Assembly: GCF_019704135.1 (NCBI RefSeq)
Contig: NZ_AP024355.1
Coordinates: forward strand, 1,302,001-1,366,000
Length of the DNA stretch: 64,000 nt
DNA from: Desulfuromonas versatilis
GTDB lineage: Bacteria > Desulfobacterota > Desulfuromonadia > Desulfuromonadales > NIT-T3
Direction: 5' to 3'
Below the pieces are notes generated by a model that made no database searches, was not told where the DNA came from, and saw only the letters and a list, made by a program, of their open reading frames with translations. A program made the translations under genes and the position numbers. This document shows, piece by piece, positions 19,843 to 30,132 of the stretch (within the stretch, counting starts at the first letter, position 1; every line of letters starts with the position of its first letter).

Positions 19843-21209
19843 AGAAAAAACTGTTCGGCACCGACGGTGTCCGCGGTGTCGCCAATATCTACCCCATGAC
19901 CACCGAGATGGCCCTGCAACTCGGGCGCACCGCGGCCTACCTGTGCAAAAAGGGCGACAAGCGCCATCGCATCGTGATCGGCAAGGACACCAGGCTCTCC
20001 GGCTACATGCTGGAAAACGCCCTGGTGGCCGGGATCTGCTCCATGGGGGTCGACGTGCTGCTGGTCGGTCCGCTGCCGACCCCGGGGATCGCCTTCATCA
20101 CCGCCTCGATGCGCGCCGACGCCGGGGTGGTGATCTCCGCCTCACACAACCCCTACCAGGACAACGGCATCAAATTTTTCTCCCGCGACGGCTTCAAGCT
20201 GCCCGACGAGGTGGAGTACAAGATGGAGGAGCTGATTTTCTCCAAGAAGATCGACTCGCTGCGCCCCATCGCCTCGGAGGTCGGCAAGGCCTTCCGCATC
20301 GACGACGCCCAGGGGCGCTACGTGGTCTTTCTGAAAAACTCCTTCCCCAGGGACCTCGACCTGAACGGGCTCAAGATCGTGCTGGACTGCGCCAACGGCG
20401 CGGCCTACAAGGTCGCCCCCGCGGTGCTCACCGAGCTGGGCGCCGAGGTCATCCCCATCGGCGTTTCGCCCAACGGCACCAATATCAACGCCGGCAGCGG
20501 TTCGCTTCACCCGCAGGTGATCGCCGAGGCGGTGCAGCAGCACCGCGCCCACCTGGGCATTGCCCTCGACGGTGACGCCGACCGGGTGATCTTCGTCGAC
20601 GAATTCGGCAACCAGGTCGACGGCGACCACATCATGGCGATCTGCGCCACCGACCTGCTGGCCAAGGGGCAGCTCAATAAAAAGACCCTGGTGGCGACGG
20701 TGATGAGCAATATGGGCCTCGACATCGCCATCAAGAAGGCCGGCGGCCAGGTGGTCAAGACCGCCGTGGGCGATCGCTACGTGGTCGAGGAGATGCTCAA
20801 GCACGGCTACAACCTCGGCGGCGAGCAGTCCGGGCATATGATTTTCCTCGACCACAACACCACCGGCGACGGCATGATCAGCGCCCTGCAGGTGCTGGCG
20901 ATCATGCAGCGCACCGGCAAGCCCCTGTCGGAACTGGCCGAGGTGATGATCGCCCTGCCCCAGGTGCTGCTCAATGTACGCGTCGAAAAGCGCCGGGAGC
21001 TCGAGGAGGTTCCCGCGGTGCAGAAAGCGATCGCCGACGCCGAGCAGAAGCTGGGGGAAACCGGCCGGGTGCTGATCCGCTATTCGGGGACCGAGCCGCT
21101 GCTGCGCATCATGCTCGAGGGGCAGGACAAGTACCAGATCACCGAAATGGCACACAACATCGGCGAGGCCATCGAGCAGCACCTCGGCGGCAAGCGGGAG
21201 GCTAAGTGA
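19839..21209 (+). CDS. glmM: Phosphoglucosamine mutase
   Basis: Interconverts glucosamine-6-phosphate and glucosamine-1-phosphate for peptidoglycan and LPS precursors. 456 aa; phosphoserine loop SASHNP with catalytic Ser102, metal-binding DGDADR (about 246-251), sugar-binding GGEQSGH and phosphate-binding RYSGTEP near the C-terminus. ATG overlaps the cdaR stop in ATGA. In Firmicutes GlmM binds CdaA and inhibits it. Confidence 0.97.
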   Translation: MKKKLFGTDGVRGVANIYPMTTEMALQLGRTAAYLCKKGDKRHRIVIGKDTRLSGYMLENALVAGICSMGVDVLLVGPLPTPGIAFITASMRADAGVVISASHNPYQDNGIKFFSRDGFKLPDEVEYKMEELIFSKKIDSLRPIASEVGKAFRIDDAQGRYVVFLKNSFPRDLDLNGLKIVLDCANGAAYKVAPAVLTELGAEVIPIGVSPNGTNINAGSGSLHPQVIAEAVQQHRAHLGIALDGDADRVIFVDEFGNQVDGDHIMAICATDLLAKGQLNKKTLVATVMSNMGLDIAIKKAGGQVVKTAVGDRYVVEEMLKHGYNLGGEQSGHMIFLDHNTTGDGMISALQVLAIMQRTGKPLSELAEVMIALPQVLLNVRVEKRRELEEVPAVQKAIADAEQKLGETGRVLIRYSGTEPLLRIMLEGQDKYQITEMAHNIGEAIEQHLGGKREAK

Positions 21210-21931
21210 GCATGGCCAGGCTGGGAGTCAACGTCGATCATGTCGCCACGGTGCGCCAGGCCCGGGGCACCAGCGAGCCCGACCCGGTGACCGCCGCCGC
21301 CCTGGCCGAACTGGCCGGCGCCGAAGGGATCACCGTGCATCTGCGCGAGGATCGCCGCCATATCCAGGATCGCGACGTGGAGCTGCTGGCCCGCACGGTC
21401 AAAACCCGGCTCAATCTGGAGATGGCCGCCACCGACGAAATGGTGGAGATCGCCCTGCGCGTCAAGCCGCATTGCGTCTGCCTGGTGCCCGAGAAGCGCC
21501 AGGAGCTGACCACCGAGGGGGGGCTCGATGTGCTGGGTAACCGCGATCTGCTCACCCGCCAGGTGGGCCGGCTGGTGCAGGGGGGGATCTGCGTCAGCCT
21601 GTTCGTCGATCCCGACCGGGCGCAGATCGAGGCCGCCCGGCAGGTCGGCGCCGACTACATCGAGATTCATACTGGCACTTACTGTGAAGCCGCCGGCCCT
21701 GTCGCCCGCCAGCTCGAACTGGACAAGATCGAGGCCGCCATCCAGGCCGGTCACCAGTTGGGGCTGGGGGTCAACGCCGGCCACGGCCTCGACTACCGCA
21801 ACATCGCCCCGGTGCTGGCGCTGGGCGGGGTGGAGGAGTTCAACATCGGCCACAGCATCATCTCCCGCGCCGTCCTGGTCGGCCTGGAGCGGGCGGTGCG
21901 CGAGATGGTTACCCTGGTCAAGGGGGGCTGA
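21206..21931 (+). CDS. pdxJ: Pyridoxine 5'-phosphate synthase
   Basis: Condenses 1-deoxyxylulose-5-phosphate with 3-amino-2-oxopropyl phosphate to form pyridoxine phosphate (vitamin B6). Signature segments: [16 protein letters not shown], the [11 protein letters not shown] active-site loop, [15 protein letters not shown] and the C-terminal [12 protein letters not shown]. Start is GTG 21206 (overlapping glmM in GTGA) or ATG 21212 two codons later; the GTG is favoured by coupling. Confidence 0.97.
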   Translation: MSMARLGVNVDHVATVRQARGTSEPDPVTAAALAELAGAEGITVHLREDRRHIQDRDVELLARTVKTRLNLEMAATDEMVEIALRVKPHCVCLVPEKRQELTTEGGLDVLGNRDLLTRQVGRLVQGGICVSLFVDPDRAQIEAARQVGADYIEIHTGTYCEAAGPVARQLELDKIEAAIQAGHQLGLGVNAGHGLDYRNIAPVLALGGVEEFNIGHSIISRAVLVGLERAVREMVTLVKGG

Positions 21932-21933
21932 GC

Positions 21934-22320
21934 TTGTCTGCGGTGGCGGGGATCGGCATCGACCTGGCCCGTGTCGAGCGTTTTCGCAGGTTTCTCGCCG
22001 AGGGGAAGGCCGGGGTGATCGACCGGATCTTTACCGCGGGGGAGAAGGCCTACTCTTTGGGCAAGAAAGACCCGGCGCCCCATTTGGCGGTGCGCTTCGC
22101 GGCCAAGGAGGCCTTCCTCAAGGCCCTCGGCCTGGGGCTGCGCGAGGGAATCAGCTGGCAGGACATGGAGGTGGTCCGTGACGAGCTGGGCGCCCCCTCG
22201 CTGCGTCTTACCGGGCGGGCCGCGGAGATCTTCGCCGAGCGTGGGCTGAGCGCCCTCCATCTGTCCTACAGCCACGACGGCGATTACGGCGTGGCCAACG
22301 TGGTGCTGGAGAAGCCATGA
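21934..22320 (+). CDS. acpS: Holo-[acyl-carrier-protein] synthase
   Basis: Transfers 4'-phosphopantetheine from CoA to a serine of acyl carrier protein. 128 aa with the two AcpS signatures: GIGIDLARVERF (metal-binding Asp) and FAAKEAFLKALG (Glu/Lys). Start is TTG 21934, 2 bp after pdxJ; the next gene overlaps its stop in ATGA. acpS next to nnrD is a common bacterial pairing. Confidence 0.95.
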   Translation: MSAVAGIGIDLARVERFRRFLAEGKAGVIDRIFTAGEKAYSLGKKDPAPHLAVRFAAKEAFLKALGLGLREGISWQDMEVVRDELGAPSLRLTGRAAEIFAERGLSALHLSYSHDGDYGVANVVLEKP

Positions 22321-23891
22321 AGCTGCTGACGGCCGAAGAGGTGCGGGAACTGGATCGGCAGACCATCGAACAGGTCGGCATTCCCGGCGCCGTGCTCATG
22401 GAGAACGCCGGCCGCCAGGCGGTGGCGCACCTGCTGCGCCGTTTCGGCTCGCTGCGCCCCGGGCCGGTGCTGGTGCTGGCCGGCAAGGGGAACAACGGCG
22501 GCGACGGCTACGTCATCGCCCGCTGCCTGCTCGATCTCGGCTGGCGGGTGCGGACCCTGGTCCTCGGCGAGCGCCAGGCGATCGGCGGCGACGCGGGCAT
22601 CAACCTCGAGGTCCTGCTCAAGCTCGGCGGCGCGGTTGAGTTCGCAGCCGACGCCGCCGCCCTGGCCGAAGCCCTGCAGCGCCAGGAGCCACCGGCGCTG
22701 ATCGTCGACGCCCTGCTCGGCACCGGGCTCTCCAGCCAGGTGGGGGGGCTTTACGCCCGGGCCGTCGATTGGATCAACGCCAGCGGCGCCAGGGTGCTCG
22801 CCGTGGATGTCCCCTCGGGGGTGGACGCCACCACCGGGCGCATTCTCGGCAAGGCGGTGCGGGCCGACCTGACCGTCACCTTTGCCGCCGCCAAGGTGGG
22901 GCTGGCAGTCTACCCGGCCGCCGAGCGGGTGGGGGAGCTGGCCGTGGCGGAAATCGGCATCCCCGCCGCGCTCAGCCGGGCGCTTCCCGACCGGCACCTG
23001 CTGGTGGAGGCCGGCGAAGCTGCGGCGCTGTTGCCGGCGCGGCCGGCCGCGGGGCACAAGGGGACCTTCGGGCACCTGCTGGTGGTGGCTGGCTCCACGG
23101 GCAAGTCCGGCGCGGCCGCCATGACCGCCGAAGGGGCTCTGCGGGCCGGGGCGGGCCTGGTGACGGTCGGCTGCCCGCGCTCGATCCACCCGACCCTCGA
23201 GGTCAAGCTCACCGAAGCGATGACCGCGCCCCTCGACGAGGTCGACGGCGGCCTGAGCCTGCAGGCCCAGGAGCAGGTCCGCGAGCTTTGGGCCGGCAAG
23301 CAGGTGCTGGCCATCGGGCCGGGACTCGGTCTGGCCGACGAGACCCGGGCCCTGGTGCGCCACCTGGTGCGCGAATGTCCGCTGCCGGTGGTGCTCGACG
23401 CCGACGGGCTCAACTCCCTGGAGGGAAAACCTGCTATTCTGAACCAACGCACCGCGGGGACGGCGGTGCTCACCCCCCACCCGGGGGAGATGGCGCGGCT
23501 GACCGGGCTGAGCATCGCCGAGGTCGAGGCGGACCGGCTCGGCGTCGCCCGGCGCTTCGCCACGGCCTACGGGGCCGTGCTGGTGCTCAAGGGGGCGCGT
23601 ACCGTCATCGCCCTGCCCGACGGGCGGCTGCGGATCAATGCCAGCGGCAACCCGGGGCTGGCCACGGGGGGCATGGGGGATGTGCTGACCGGGCTGATCG
23701 CCGGGTTGATCGCCCAGGGAAGCCCGGCCGAAGAGGCGGCCGTGCTGGGAGTCTTCCTGCACGGGCTGGCCGCCGACCGGCTGCGGAAAACCCTTGGCGA
23801 GGCAGGCATGACCGCCTCCGACCTGCTCAGGGAGTTGCCCGCAGCCAGACGGGAATTAACTCAACAAGGAGAATGCAATGCTCAAGGCTAA
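22317..23891 (+). CDS. nnrD: Bifunctional NAD(P)H-hydrate epimerase / ADP-dependent dehydratase
   Basis: Repairs damaged hydrated NADH and NADPH. 524 aa: N-terminal YjeF_N epimerase (about 1-210; MENAGRQAV, AGKGNNGGDGYV, DALLGTGLS) fused to C-terminal carbohydrate-kinase-like dehydratase (about 220-510; GHKGTFGHLLVVAGS, LDADGLN, LTPHPGEMARL, the GTGD-equivalent GGMGDVLTG). ATG overlaps acpS in ATGA, and its last 14 bases overlap the CBS gene. Confidence 0.95.
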   Translation: MKLLTAEEVRELDRQTIEQVGIPGAVLMENAGRQAVAHLLRRFGSLRPGPVLVLAGKGNNGGDGYVIARCLLDLGWRVRTLVLGERQAIGGDAGINLEVLLKLGGAVEFAADAAALAEALQRQEPPALIVDALLGTGLSSQVGGLYARAVDWINASGARVLAVDVPSGVDATTGRILGKAVRADLTVTFAAAKVGLAVYPAAERVGELAVAEIGIPAALSRALPDRHLLVEAGEAAALLPARPAAGHKGTFGHLLVVAGSTGKSGAAAMTAEGALRAGAGLVTVGCPRSIHPTLEVKLTEAMTAPLDEVDGGLSLQAQEQVRELWAGKQVLAIGPGLGLADETRALVRHLVRECPLPVVLDADGLNSLEGKPAILNQRTAGTAVLTPHPGEMARLTGLSIAEVEADRLGVARRFATAYGAVLVLKGARTVIALPDGRLRINASGNPGLATGGMGDVLTGLIAGLIAQGSPAEEAAVLGVFLHGLAADRLRKTLGEAGMTASDLLRELPAARRELTQQGECNAQG

Positions 23892-24327
23892 AGATATCAT
23901 GACCACCGAGGTGTACTCGGTGACCCTGGATACCGGTCTCGAGGAGCTTGGCCGGTTGTTCGAGGAGAAAAACGTCAATGCCATGCCGGTGGTCGACGAT
24001 CAGGGAAGGCTACAGGGGATCGTCACCCAGACCGACCTGGTGGAACAGGACAAGCCCCTGCACATCCCCACGGTCATCTCCATCTTCGACTGGGTTTTCT
24101 ACCTGGAGAGCGAGAAGAACTTCAAGGACGAAGTCGCCCGGATCACCGCTCGCACGGTGGGCGAGATCTGCACCCGCGAAGTGGTCACCTGCACCCCGGA
24201 AACCCCGGTCAGCGAGGTTGCCGCGCTGATGGTCGATCATGCGGCGCACCTGGTCCCGGTGGTGGAGGAAGAAAAGCTGGTCGGGGTGGTGGCCCGCCTC
24301 GACATTATCCGCTCCATGGGGAAATAG
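23878..24327 (+). CDS. Tandem CBS-domain protein
   Basis: A 149-aa stand-alone CBS pair. Repeat 1 starts KAKDIMTTEVYSV with a NAMPVVDDQGRLQGIVT core; repeat 2 starts at GEICTREVVTC with the HLVPVVEEEKLVGVVA core. Such pairs bind adenine nucleotides (AMP, ATP, and in some cases c-di-AMP) and act as energy or ligand sensors. ATG 23878 lies behind AAGGAG and inside the end of nnrD, giving a 14-nt overlap. Ligand unknown. Confidence 0.88.
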   Translation: MLKAKDIMTTEVYSVTLDTGLEELGRLFEEKNVNAMPVVDDQGRLQGIVTQTDLVEQDKPLHIPTVISIFDWVFYLESEKNFKDEVARITARTVGEICTREVVTCTPETPVSEVAALMVDHAAHLVPVVEEEKLVGVVARLDIIRSMGK

Positions 24328-24330
24328 CCC

Positions 24331-24822
24331 TTGCGCGAACTTGTCCTGACCACAGCCTCGCCGGAAGAGACCCGGGAGCTGGGCAGGCTGCTCGGCAGTC
24401 TGCTGAGCGGGCCGATGACCCTGCTGATCTCGGGCGATCTGGGCGCAGGCAAAACCTGTTTCACCCAGGGGTTCGCCCGCGGGCTCGACGTCCCGGCGGA
24501 GGAAGCGGTGGCCAGCCCCTCCTACACCCTGATGAACCAGTATCACGGCCGGCTCGAACTGGCCCACTTCGATCTGTACCGGCTCAACCACCCGGATGAT
24601 CTCGATGACCTGGGGTTCGACGAAGTGGTGGCCGGCGACGGGGTGACCGTCGTGGAGTGGGCGGACCGCTTCCCCGATCTGAAGCTGCCGGGACTGGTTC
24701 TGCACCTGGAGTACCTGGATGAACAGCGCCGCAGCATCGCGTTGCGGGCCAGGGGGACGGCGGCCGAAAAGGAACTGGAGAAGCTGGCGGTGCAGTGGCA
24801 GCAGAAAAGGGGTGATAAATGA
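24331..24822 (+). CDS. tsaE: tRNA threonylcarbamoyladenosine ATPase TsaE
   Basis: ATPase of the complex that makes t6A at position 37 of ANN-decoding tRNAs. 163 aa with Walker A SGDLGAGKTCF (about 37-46), PSYTLMNQY and the HFDLYRL stretch, and VEWADRFP. Start is TTG 24331, 3 bp after the CBS gene; lpdA overlaps its stop in ATGA. Partners TsaB and TsaD are not in this window. Confidence 0.94.
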   Translation: MRELVLTTASPEETRELGRLLGSLLSGPMTLLISGDLGAGKTCFTQGFARGLDVPAEEAVASPSYTLMNQYHGRLELAHFDLYRLNHPDDLDDLGFDEVVAGDGVTVVEWADRFPDLKLPGLVLHLEYLDEQRRSIALRARGTAAEKELEKLAVQWQQKRGDK

Positions 24823-26234
24823 TCGAGTTCGATCTCGCCGTCATCGGCGCCGGTCCCGGCGGCTACGTCGCCGCCATCCGCGGCGTCCAGAAGGGGGCCA
24901 AGGTCTGTGTCATCGAAGAGGACAAGGTGGGTGGCACCTGCCTGAACCGCGGCTGTATCCCGACCAAGGCCCTGTGCAGCACCGCCCATACCCTGGAGCG
25001 GATTCGCCATGCCGCCGCCCACGGCATCCTCGTCGAGGAGCCGCGAATCGATTATGCCCTGGTGGCCGAGCGCAAGGACAAGATCGTGGCGACCCTGGTC
25101 GGCGGCATCGAGCAACTGCTCAAGGGCAACGGCATCGAGGTGTTTCGCGGGCGCGGTTCCATCGAGGGCCCGGGGCGGGTCAAAATCCGCTGCAAGGACG
25201 TGGTCGGACATATCCGGGCCAAGCAGATTATCCTCGCAACGGGGTCGGTTTCCGCCCGCCCGAAAGCCCTGCCCATCGACGGGAAAAATATTTTGACCAG
25301 CGATGAAATTCTTGCTATTAAAGAGCTTCCCAAGAGCCTGTTAATTATCGGCGGTGGCTACATCGGCTGCGAGTTTGCCAGTATTTTCGGAACCCTGGGC
25401 ACTGAGGTCACCCTCGTCGAACAGCTTCCGCAACTGCTCAGCTACACCGATCGTCAGGCGGTGCGGGAACTGGAGAAAGCGTTCAGGGAAAGCGGGGTCA
25501 AGGTCCATACCGGCACCTCGGTGGAGAGCCTGGAGGTCGGCGATGGCGCGGTGAGCGCACGACTCTCCAGCGGCGAAACCCTGAACGTGGAAAAGGCGCT
25601 GGTCGCCGTGGGTCGGGTGCCGAACAGCGCCGGGTTGGGCCTGGAAGAGGCCGGGATCAAGGTGGAGAAGGGCGCCGTGGTGGTCGATGAGCGCCTGCGC
25701 ACCAGCCTCGAGAACGTCTATGCCATCGGCGATGTGACCGGCGGCATCCAGTTGGCCCATGTCGCTTCCTACCAGGCCGCCGTTGCGGTGGATAACGCAT
25801 TGGGGGGCGATGTGCGGGTCGACTACAGCACCGTGCCCAGCGTGATCTTCACCCTGCCCGAGATCGCCCAGGTCGGACTGACCGAGGAACAATGCAAGGA
25901 AAAGGGGCTGGCCTACCGGGCCGGGCGGTTCGCCTACCAGGCCTCGGGCAAGGCGCTGTGCGACGGCGAGCCCAGGGGCAGCGTGAAGGTCCTGGCTGCC
26001 GAGGCAGATGGCCGGATTCTCGGCGCGGTGATCGCCGGCAACGAAGCCTCGTCGCTGATCTCGGAAATCTCGACCGCCATGCACAACGGCCTGAGCGTCG
26101 CCGAACTGGCCCACGCTATCCACGCCCACCCGACGCTGCCGGAGATGATCATGGAGGCGGCCGAGGATTGTGAGGGTGTGGCGGTGCACAAGGTCAGCCG
26201 CAAGACCCGCGAGCGGGCATCGTCCAAAAATTAG
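24819..26234 (+). CDS. lpdA: Dihydrolipoyl dehydrogenase (E3)
   Basis: FAD enzyme that reoxidises dihydrolipoyl groups with NAD+. 471 aa: FAD site [11 protein letters not shown] at about 9-19, redox disulfide [16 protein letters not shown] site GGGYIGCEF, and the C-terminal HAHPTLPEM with the active-site His. It can serve both 2-oxoacid dehydrogenases and, as L-protein, the glycine cleavage system at 52.5-57.2 kb. It ends the dense run that began at folP; a short gap then leads to lysC. Confidence 0.95.
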   Translation: MIEFDLAVIGAGPGGYVAAIRGVQKGAKVCVIEEDKVGGTCLNRGCIPTKALCSTAHTLERIRHAAAHGILVEEPRIDYALVAERKDKIVATLVGGIEQLLKGNGIEVFRGRGSIEGPGRVKIRCKDVVGHIRAKQIILATGSVSARPKALPIDGKNILTSDEILAIKELPKSLLIIGGGYIGCEFASIFGTLGTEVTLVEQLPQLLSYTDRQAVRELEKAFRESGVKVHTGTSVESLEVGDGAVSARLSSGETLNVEKALVAVGRVPNSAGLGLEEAGIKVEKGAVVVDERLRTSLENVYAIGDVTGGIQLAHVASYQAAVAVDNALGGDVRVDYSTVPSVIFTLPEIAQVGLTEEQCKEKGLAYRAGRFAYQASGKALCDGEPRGSVKVLAAEADGRILGAVIAGNEASSLISEISTAMHNGLSVAELAHAIHAHPTLPEMIMEAAEDCEGVAVHKVSRKTRERASSKN

Positions 26235-26290
26235 AGTGCGTACGGCGACCATCACGGCCGCCTTTTTGCAAAAAGGAGGAAGAGGGAACT

Positions 26291-27523
26291 ATGGCCCTTG
26301 TCGTGCAGAAGTACGGCGGAACGTCCGTCGGTACTATTGAAAGAATTCGCAACGTGGCCCGTCGCGTAGCCAAGACCTACGACGACGGCAATGATGTCGT
26401 GGTGATCGTTTCGGCCATGGCCGGCGAAACCAACAAGCTGGTGGCCCTGGCCAACGAGATGTGCGAATTCCCCAGCGAGCGGGAATACGACGTGCTGGTC
26501 GCCACCGGCGAGCAGGTCACCATCGCGCTGCTCTCCATGTGCCTGCAGTCCATGGGGTACAAGGCGAAAAGCTACATGGGGCACCAGATCCCTATCTGGA
26601 CCGACAATTCCTTCTCCAAGGCCCGCATTGAAAAAATCGAGGACAAAAAGGTCCGCGAAGACTTGAAGAACGGCAACATCATCGTGGTGGCCGGCTTCCA
26701 GGGGGTGGACAAGGAAGGCAACACCACCACCCTCGGCCGCGGCGGCTCCGATACCTCGGCGGTGGCAGTGGCGGCGGCACTCAAGGCCGACGTGTGCGAA
26801 ATCTACACCGACGTCGACGGGGTCTATACCACCGATCCCCGGATGGTGCCCGACGCCTCCAAGATCGACAAGATCTCCTACGACGAGATGCTCGAGATGG
26901 CTTCGCTCGGAGCCAAGGTCCTGCAGATCCGCTCGGTGGAGTTTGCCAAGAAATACGGCGTGGTGGTCCACGTCCGTTCCAGTTTCAACGACAATCCAGG
27001 TACGCTGGTGATGAAGGAGGATGCTGATATGGAGACCGTTCTGGTTTCGGGGATTACCTACAACAAGGATGAAGCCAAAATTTCCGTGATGCACGTCCCC
27101 GACAAACCGGGGATCGCCGCTCTGCTGTTCACCCCCCTGTCCCACGCCAACATCACCGTGGACATGATCATCCAGAACGTCTCCCACGACGGCTACACGG
27201 ACATGACCTTCACCGTGCCCAAGGCCGATTTCAAAAAGTCGCTGAAGATCGTCGAGGAGACCGCCAAGCAGATCGGCGCCGGCGGCGTGCGCAGCGACGA
27301 GAACATCGCCAAGGTCTCCATCATCGGCGTCGGCATGCGCTCCCACTCGGGTATCGCCAGCAAGATGTTCCAGACCCTCTCCCAGGAAGGGGTCAACATC
27401 CAGATGATCTCCACCAGCGAGATCAAGGTCTCCTGCATCGTCGACGCCAAGTACACCGAGCTGGCGGTACGCGTGCTGCACGAGGCCTTTGGCCTGTCCA
27501 AGAAAGACGTCAAGCCTGAATAA
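26291..27523 (+). CDS. lysC: Aspartate kinase
   Basis: Phosphorylates aspartate, the entry to lysine, threonine and methionine synthesis. 410 aa monofunctional form: N-terminal kinase ([32 protein letters not shown]) and two C-terminal ACT domains (about 265-400; [10 protein letters not shown] and [10 protein letters not shown]) that normally bind feedback-inhibiting Lys/Thr. A strong AAAGGAGGAAGAGG ribosome site precedes ATG 26291. An internal start for a separate beta subunit, as in some species, is not obvious. Confidence 0.96.
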   Translation: MALVVQKYGGTSVGTIERIRNVARRVAKTYDDGNDVVVIVSAMAGETNKLVALANEMCEFPSEREYDVLVATGEQVTIALLSMCLQSMGYKAKSYMGHQIPIWTDNSFSKARIEKIEDKKVREDLKNGNIIVVAGFQGVDKEGNTTTLGRGGSDTSAVAVAAALKADVCEIYTDVDGVYTTDPRMVPDASKIDKISYDEMLEMASLGAKVLQIRSVEFAKKYGVVVHVRSSFNDNPGTLVMKEDADMETVLVSGITYNKDEAKISVMHVPDKPGIAALLFTPLSHANITVDMIIQNVSHDGYTDMTFTVPKADFKKSLKIVEETAKQIGAGGVRSDENIAKVSIIGVGMRSHSGIASKMFQTLSQEGVNIQMISTSEIKVSCIVDAKYTELAVRVLHEAFGLSKKDVKPE

Positions 27524-27559
27524 TCCGCGACGGACCACTGAAGTAGCTTTGTAGTCTCG

Positions 27560-27602
27560 GGCAGGGCCGGTCTTTTCCTCTTCGGGAGGAGCCGGCCCTG
27601 CC
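27560..27602 (+). other. Extended intercistronic stem-loop between lysC and cimA
   Basis: GGCAGGGCCGG (27560-27570) pairs perfectly with CCGGCCCTGCC (27592-27602); inside it TCCTC (27576-27580) pairs with GAGGA (27586-27590). No T-run follows, so it looks like a processing/stability hairpin or a Rho-type site rather than an intrinsic terminator. Confidence 0.65.
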
Positions 27603-27627
27603 TGTCCATAGCAGGGGATGAAATGCA

Positions 27628-29208
27628 ATGAGCCTGATCCGACTGTATGACACCACCTTGAGAGATGGAACCCAGGCGGAGGATGTCTCCTTCCTGGTGG
27701 CGGACAAGATCCGCATCGCCCAGAAGCTGGACGAACTCGGCATCCACTACATCGAAGGCGGCTGGCCCGGCTCCAACCCCAAGGACATCGCTTTTTTCAA
27801 GGACGTCAAGAAGGTTTCCCTCAAGCAGACCAAGATCGCCGCCTTCGGCTCGACCCGCCGGGCCAAGACCACCCCGGACAAGGATGCCAACATCCGTACC
27901 CTGGTCCAGGCCGAGCCGGACGTGGTTACCATCTTCGGCAAGACCTGGGATTTTCACGTTCACGAGGCGCTGCGCATCAGCCTGGAGGAGAACCTCGAGC
28001 TCATCTACGACTCGCTGGCCTATCTCAAGCAGCACGTGGCCGAGGTCATCTACGATGCCGAGCACTTCTTCGACGGCTACAAGGCCAACCCCGAGTATGC
28101 CCTGAAGACCCTCAAAGCGGCCCAGGACGCAGGCGCCGACTGCATCGTGCTCTGCGACACCAACGGCGGAACCCTTCCCTACGAGCTGCCGGCGATACTC
28201 GCCGAGGTGAAAAAGGCCGTTTCCACGGACCTGGGGATCCACACCCACAACGACAGCGAATGTGCGGTGGCCAATTCGCTGGTGGCCGTCGAGCACGGCA
28301 TCGTCCATGTCCAGGGGACCATGAACGGCTTCGGGGAGCGCTGCGGCAACGCCAATCTCTGCTCCATCATCCCGGCGCTGCGCCTGAAGATGGGCCGGGA
28401 GTGCGTCAACGACGCCCAACTCAAGGCCCTGCGCTCGACCTCGCGCTACATCTACGAGCTGGCCAACCTGGTGCCCAACAAGCACCAGGCCTACGTCGGC
28501 AATTCAGCTTTTGCCCACAAGGGCGGGGTACATGTCTCGGCCATCCAGCGCCACCCCGAGACCTACGAGCACATTCGCCCCGAACAAGTCGGCAACGTCA
28601 CCCGGGTGTTGGTCTCGGACCTTTCTGGGCGTTCCAACATTTTGGCCAAGGCCGAGCAGTTCAGCATCAACCTCGACAGCAAGGATCCCATCACCCAGGA
28701 GATCCTCGAGAACCTCAAGGAGATGGAGAACAAGGGGTTCCAGTTCGAAGGTGCCGAGGCCTCCTTCGAACTGCTGATGCGCCGCGCCCTGGGGACCCTG
28801 CGCCAGTTCTTCTCGGTGATCGGCTTCCGGGTCATCGACAGCCGCCGCCACGAGGACGAGATGCCGCTGTCCGAGGCGACCATCCAGGTCAAGGTCGGCG
28901 GCAAGATCGAACACACCGCGGCCGAGGGTAGCGGTCCGGTCAACGCCCTGGACAACGCCCTGCGCAAGGCGCTGGAGAAGTTCTATCCCCAGATCAGGGA
29001 AATGCGCCTGCTCGATTACAAGGTGCGGGTGCTGCCGGCGGGCAAGGGGACCGCATCGATCACCCGGGTACTGATCGAATCCGGGGACAAGGATGGCCGC
29101 TGGGGGACCGTGGGGGTCAGCGACAACATCATCGACGCCTCCTACCAGGCGTTGGTGGATGCGCTGATCTACAAACTGGTCAAGGACCTGGAGGAAAAGA
29201 AAGGCTGA
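27628..29208 (+). CDS. cimA: (R)-citramalate synthase
   Basis: Condenses pyruvate and acetyl-CoA to citramalate, the start of the threonine-independent isoleucine route. 526 aa: the HMGL-like TIM barrel opens with [17 protein letters not shown] (the family's pyruvate/metal-binding start), has [13 protein letters not shown] with the metal-binding His pair, and GERCGNAN; the C-terminal LeuA-dimer regulatory domain follows (from about 390). The long form and the TQAED variation fit CimA rather than 2-isopropylmalate or homocitrate synthase. 104 bp after lysC. Confidence 0.94.
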   Translation: MSLIRLYDTTLRDGTQAEDVSFLVADKIRIAQKLDELGIHYIEGGWPGSNPKDIAFFKDVKKVSLKQTKIAAFGSTRRAKTTPDKDANIRTLVQAEPDVVTIFGKTWDFHVHEALRISLEENLELIYDSLAYLKQHVAEVIYDAEHFFDGYKANPEYALKTLKAAQDAGADCIVLCDTNGGTLPYELPAILAEVKKAVSTDLGIHTHNDSECAVANSLVAVEHGIVHVQGTMNGFGERCGNANLCSIIPALRLKMGRECVNDAQLKALRSTSRYIYELANLVPNKHQAYVGNSAFAHKGGVHVSAIQRHPETYEHIRPEQVGNVTRVLVSDLSGRSNILAKAEQFSINLDSKDPITQEILENLKEMENKGFQFEGAEASFELLMRRALGTLRQFFSVIGFRVIDSRRHEDEMPLSEATIQVKVGGKIEHTAAEGSGPVNALDNALRKALEKFYPQIREMRLLDYKVRVLPAGKGTASITRVLIESGDKDGRWGTVGVSDNIIDASYQALVDALIYKLVKDLEEKKG

Positions 29209-29762
29209 TGGTACCGCGCGGCACCACGGCGCTGGTGCTTCTGCTGTGCTTTTACCTGCTGCTGCAATCTGGCCGGGCGGTTTTCCACGAGGAAAACCCC
29301 CCGGCCTTTTTCGTCAGAGAGGGCGAGGGTATCTGGGTCCTGTTGGGATCGGGATTTCCCAGGCCGGGCCTCCATCAATTTTATGACGGTTGCACTCTGG
29401 CGGGCGCCATTGAAATGACGGTCCCGTTTGGGGCCGGAAAGGAGATTTGCGGGGCAGATCCCGAGCACATCCTGCTCCCGGGCGAAGCCCTGGAAATCCT
29501 GGCATTAGAAGAGCAAGTCATTGAAATTGAATTGAAATGGATGCCTGCCGAACAGCGGATGGCGCTGGGGATTCCGCTGCATCCCGATCGCATGGTTTGC
29601 ACGGACTGGCAGGCGCTACCGGGCATTGGCCCGAAACTGGCTGAACGAATCGAGCTGGAGCGTCAATCGAATGGCGATTTTGGAGCCCTTGAGGGGCTCC
29701 GGCGGGTCCGGGGGATTGGAGAGCGGCGTATGGAGGCCTGGAAGAAATTTTTCGGAGGCTAA
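29208..29762 (+). CDS. Membrane-anchored helix-hairpin-helix protein (ComEA-like)
   Basis: A 184-aa protein with an N-terminal hydrophobic helix (about 7-22), a central domain of unknown type containing two Cys (YDGCTL, GKEICGA), and a C-terminal helix-hairpin-helix pair (about 135-180; LPGIGPKLAERIE and VRGIGERRMEAW). ATG 29208 shares one base with the cimA stop (TGATG). Architecture recalls ComEA but the middle domain lacks the SLBB signature. Function in DNA binding is inferred only. Confidence 0.75.
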   Translation: MVPRGTTALVLLLCFYLLLQSGRAVFHEENPPAFFVREGEGIWVLLGSGFPRPGLHQFYDGCTLAGAIEMTVPFGAGKEICGADPEHILLPGEALEILALEEQVIEIELKWMPAEQRMALGIPLHPDRMVCTDWQALPGIGPKLAERIELERQSNGDFGALEGLRRVRGIGERRMEAWKKFFGG

Positions 29763-29942
29763 GCCGTTAACCTTAACTTGCTGAAAATAAACGAAAAAAT
29801 AAAGCGTAATGAAGATTTGTTCTCCATGCTGATGGCGCACCTGGTGGAGCTGGCACGTCTCGTGTAATTGATAGGACCGTACTAACCAGCCACACCTAAA
29901 TGAACAATAGCGCAAACCACATTACTTGCAAGGGGGAAAACC

Positions 29943-30098
29943 ATGAAATGTCCGAAATGCCGCGGCAGGATGTACGCTGAGAAATACTACGATTTCGTAC
30001 GGTCCTTCGATGCATGGAAATGCTGTTCCTGTGGGGAGGTTGTTGATCCTACCATTCTGGCCAACCGGGCCCGCAACCATAACCTGGTGCTTGGCTGA
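29943..30098 (+). CDS. 51-aa double-CxxC zinc-ribbon protein
   Basis: A small protein of 51 aa starting at ATG 29943 behind AAGGGGGA. It opens MKCPKCRGRMYAEKYYDF and has a second pair in WKCCSCGEVVD, making a compact C2-C2 zinc ribbon, then a basic tail NRARNHNLVLG. Small proteins of this look recur in Geobacter relatives, in my recollection, without a known function. It is followed directly by a strong terminator, consistent with a separate, well-expressed unit. Nothing else convincing is seen in the 180 bases before it. Confidence 0.85.
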   Translation: MKCPKCRGRMYAEKYYDFVRSFDAWKCCSCGEVVDPTILANRARNHNLVLG

Positions 30099-30132
30099 TC
30101 AGTCAGCGCCAGCTGCAAATCAATATAAGACC

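Noticed and set aside
29763-29942. A small frame resembling a peptide with NEDLF and MLMAHLVELARLV, before the zinc-ribbon gene
   Set aside because: The two halves are in different frames and neither has a ribosome site with proper spacing. It may be a decayed small gene, but the evidence is too thin to annotate.
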